A stretch of 14,346 nucleotides of DNA, taken from NCBI GenBank assembly GCA_050942695.1, contig JBMNNU010000059.1, positions 1 through 14,346 on the forward strand, read 5' to 3'. Source of the DNA: JBMNNU01 sp050942695. Lineage in GTDB: Bacteria > Chloroflexota > UBA6077. The translations under genes and the position numbers were made by a program. Under the pieces are notes generated by a model that made no database searches, was not told the DNA's origin, and saw only the letters and a program-made list of their open reading frames with translations. The first letter of the stretch is position 1. Each line of letters starts with the position of its first letter. Below, piece by piece: positions 12,823-14,346 of the stretch.

Positions 12823-14076
12823 ATGAGAACGCGCATCGGGTGGTTGATTCCACTAATATTCGCGATTGTAGCGCTGCTTGCAACGACGTCGGCGGCTGCC
12901 GATGTACCCGTCAGGAAGATAGTGGTATTTAAAGAAGGTGTTGCCCCGCCAGCGAAGCAATCGGCTGTCAGAAAAGCGGGCGGCAAGCAGCTCAAGTCTT
13001 TGAAATTGGTTAACGCCGAGGCTGCCGAGTTGACTCCCGCTAGCGCGGCATCGCTCGCTTCACAATCGGACGTCGTGAGGATAATCGATGACAGGCTTGC
13101 CCAAGAGCACACCGTAGATGCCTCCAGAGCAACTGCCATACCCGGCAAAACCGACGACCCATCCAAAAACAACGGCAACAACAAGAACAAGGATAAGGAC
13201 AAGGACAAGGACAAGGACAAGAATAAGAAGGACAAAAAAAATCCAAAAGATCAAATCGAACCCTGGGGGGTTAGCCGCATCAACGCACCGGAGGCCTGGG
13301 ACGTATCGAAAGGGCAGAACGTGAAGGTGGCGGTGCTGGACAGCGGGATCGATCTAAAGCACCCCGACCTGAAGGTAGCGGGGGGAGTGAACCAGGTGCA
13401 GAGCGCAAAGAGCTACGACGATGATCGAGGCCACGGCACCCACATAGCGGGCATTATCGCGGCTCTGGATAACGGCTCCGGTGTCGTAGGCGTCGGCCCC
13501 GATATCGAGTTGTATGCCGTCAAAGTGATGGACAAGCATGGAAGAGGGTGGTGGTCGGATATATTCGCCGGGTTAGAATGGTGCGTCGATAACGGGATTC
13601 AGGTAGCCAATCTGAGCTTCGGCTCTGCCGAATACGACGAGACCTACGAGGAAGTCATCTACAATAGCTACAAAGCGGGGGTTGTGTTGGTTGCCTCAGC
13701 AGGGAACAGAGGACCTGGCCCCGATACCGTCCAGTATCCGGCGCGCTATCCAGGCGTGATCGCTGTGTCGGCAATCGACCCGACCGACAACATAGCATCT
13801 TTTTCCAGCAATGGGCCTCATGTAGATCTGGCGGCCCCCGGAGTCGATATCCAATCCACCTACACCGGACCTAAATACCAGATAATGAGCGGGACTTCAA
13901 TGGCTGCGCCCCACGTCACAGCCGTTGCCGCGCTTCGCATGAAGTTCGACCCCGACAGATCGCCCGACCATATCGCTGCGGTCTTGAAGGAGAACGCTAC
14001 TAAGCTGCCTGGCTTGACCTCAGATCAGCAGGGGACAGGACTGGTGGATGCCTACAAGGTTGTGACGGCTCCGTAA
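12823..14076 (+). CDS. Secreted subtilisin-like serine protease (S8)
   Basis: The ATG at 12823 has GGAG eight bases upstream and is preferred to the in-frame TTG at 12805; the product is 417 residues. A signal peptide (about 1-26, ending TTSAAA) leads into an I9-type inhibitor propeptide (about 30-100, VRKIVVFKEGV to RIIDDRLAQE). A Lys/Asp/Asn-rich linker follows (114-144), then the catalytic domain. The catalytic triad is Asp173 in AVLDSGID, His204 in GHGTHIAG and Ser359 in SGTSMAAP. The oxyanion Asn295 is in ASAGN. The domain ends soon after GTGLVDAYKVV, so there is no C-terminal anchor and the enzyme should be released. The propeptide is normally cut off by the enzyme itself. It is divergent from the GWDYGD gene across a 426-base gap; a processing relationship is possible but only inferred. 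Confidence 0.96.
   Translation: MRTRIGWLIPLIFAIVALLATTSAAADVPVRKIVVFKEGVAPPAKQSAVRKAGGKQLKSLKLVNAEAAELTPASAASLASQSDVVRIIDDRLAQEHTVDASRATAIPGKTDDPSKNNGNNKNKDKDKDKDKDKNKKDKKNPKDQIEPWGVSRINAPEAWDVSKGQNVKVAVLDSGIDLKHPDLKVAGGVNQVQSAKSYDDDRGHGTHIAGIIAALDNGSGVVGVGPDIELYAVKVMDKHGRGWWSDIFAGLEWCVDNGIQVANLSFGSAEYDETYEEVIYNSYKAGVVLVASAGNRGPGPDTVQYPARYPGVIAVSAIDPTDNIASFSSNGPHVDLAAPGVDIQSTYTGPKYQIMSGTSMAAPHVTAVAALRMKFDPDRSPDHIAAVLKENATKLPGLTSDQQGTGLVDAYKVVTAP
13189..13230 (+). repeat. Hexameric tandem repeat encoding the Lys-Asp linker
   Basis: Seven 6-bp units close to AAGGAC, four of them identical (13195-13218), encode alternating Lys and Asp. Gain or loss of units would change linker length without changing frame. 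The segment joins the propeptide to the catalytic domain. Confidence 0.85.
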
Positions 14077-14087
14077 ACCGTTAGTAA

Positions 14088-14113
14088 GGGGGCGGGTCGC
14101 CGTGCCCGCCCCC
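14088..14113. repeat. GC-rich hairpin after the subtilase gene
   Basis: GGGGGCGGG pairs with CCCGCCCCC around an 8-base loop, starting 12 bases after the subtilase stop. The stem is very stable, but no T-run follows on the + strand. It could block 3' exonucleases or slow polymerase; it also fits the REP-like palindromes seen at other junctions. Confidence 0.55.
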
Positions 14114-14163
14114 CGGTACCTCGTACAGCAGCACCGGTTCACGTGGTAGCAGGCAGACAGTAA

Positions 14164-14236
14164 AGCCCGACGCTAAAGCGATCGGGCTGAGAAAACAAAG
14201 CCCCTCCGGGGCTACCGTTCCAGCCCGCAGGGCTGG
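14164..14236. repeat. Cluster of three short hairpins
   Basis: Three hairpins follow each other. AGCCCGA plus CGCT pairs with AGCG plus TCGGGCT (14164-14188, one bulged A). AGCCCC pairs with GGGGCT (14199-14213). CCAGCCC pairs with GGGCTGG (14220-14236). They lie between the convergent subtilase gene and the partial gene at the right edge. None has a strong T-run. A REP-type array is the simplest reading. Confidence 0.5.
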
Positions 14237-14258
14237 TATGAAAACCCCTTGTCGGCGG

Positions 14259-14346
14259 TTAGGCGGCAACCGGATCGGGCTCAGCAGTGACCTTGTAGCC
14301 CAGATCTTGGAGTCGTCGAACCAGCCGCCTCCGGACGGCTTCCTTG
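14259..14346 (-). CDS. C-terminal end of an unidentified gene (start beyond window)
   Basis: A minus-strand frame enters from the right edge and ends with TAA at 14261-14259. The 28 or so visible residues are basic and helical, with RRRLVRRLQDLGYKVTAEP before the stop. The LxRRLxxLGYxVT pattern resembles the tails of some transposase-like proteins, but too little is present to name it. The hairpins just downstream would be its 3' flank. Confidence 0.45.
   Translation of the reverse strand, partial: KEAVRRRLVRRLQDLGYKVTAEPDPVAA

Noticed and set aside
13040..13254. Minus-strand Cys/Pro- or Val/Leu-rich ORFs opposite the subtilase linker
   Set aside because: Their odd composition is the mirror of the AAGGAC repeats; they are shadows.
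1..14346. CRISPR array or prophage genes
   Set aside because: No regularly spaced direct repeats and no phage structural, integrase or Cas-like products are visible.

Overview
This is a bacterial chromosomal window of moderate to fairly high GC. The best guess is a Chloroflexota-like lineage. That guess rests on gene style only: a TPR gene joined to ndk, a short S1-domain protein with a charged N-terminal tail, an AcrB/SwrC-type transporter, frequent TTG/GTG starts and palindromes in most gene junctions. No rRNA, tRNA or other marker fixes the taxonomy.

Layout. Positions 1-648 (-) hold the first 216 residues of a SAM methyltransferase, cut by the window edge. A MITE-like palindromic element (739-865) follows. 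A TPR protein (1063-2283) and nucleoside diphosphate kinase ndk (2252-2701) overlap and run on +. Facing them on - are a receiver-only response regulator (3420-3806), the ribosomal silencing factor rsfS (3022-3369, apparently starting at CTG) and a small membrane protein (2738-2920). A very long RND transporter (to 7319, +) starts divergently from the response regulator and carries a LysM domain inside its extracytoplasmic part. A DapA-family aldolase (7535-8428, -) and an MBL-fold hydrolase (8677-9642, +) are divergent across a promoter region with inverted repeats. Then come an S1-domain protein (9730-10443, -) and a membrane HD-GYP protein (10558-11856, -).

The most interesting section is about 10.5-14.1 kb. 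A small secreted protein built on GWDYGD hexapeptide repeats (12106-12396, -) has a near-perfect Shine-Dalgarno and lies downstream of a clear cyclic di-GMP-I (GEMM) riboswitch (12500-12604, -). Its 3' neighbour on the same strand is the HD-GYP gene, whose family degrades c-di-GMP. Its divergent neighbour is a secreted subtilisin-like protease (12823-14076, +) with a Lys/Asp-repeat linker. This suggests a c-di-GMP-responsive locus for an undescribed extracellular repeat protein.

The right end (14077-14346) holds GC-rich hairpins and the last 29 codons of another minus-strand gene. The two standout observations are the riboswitch-controlled GWDYGD protein and the LysM insertion in the RND pump. 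Everything here is read by eye; no alignment, folding or database search was run.
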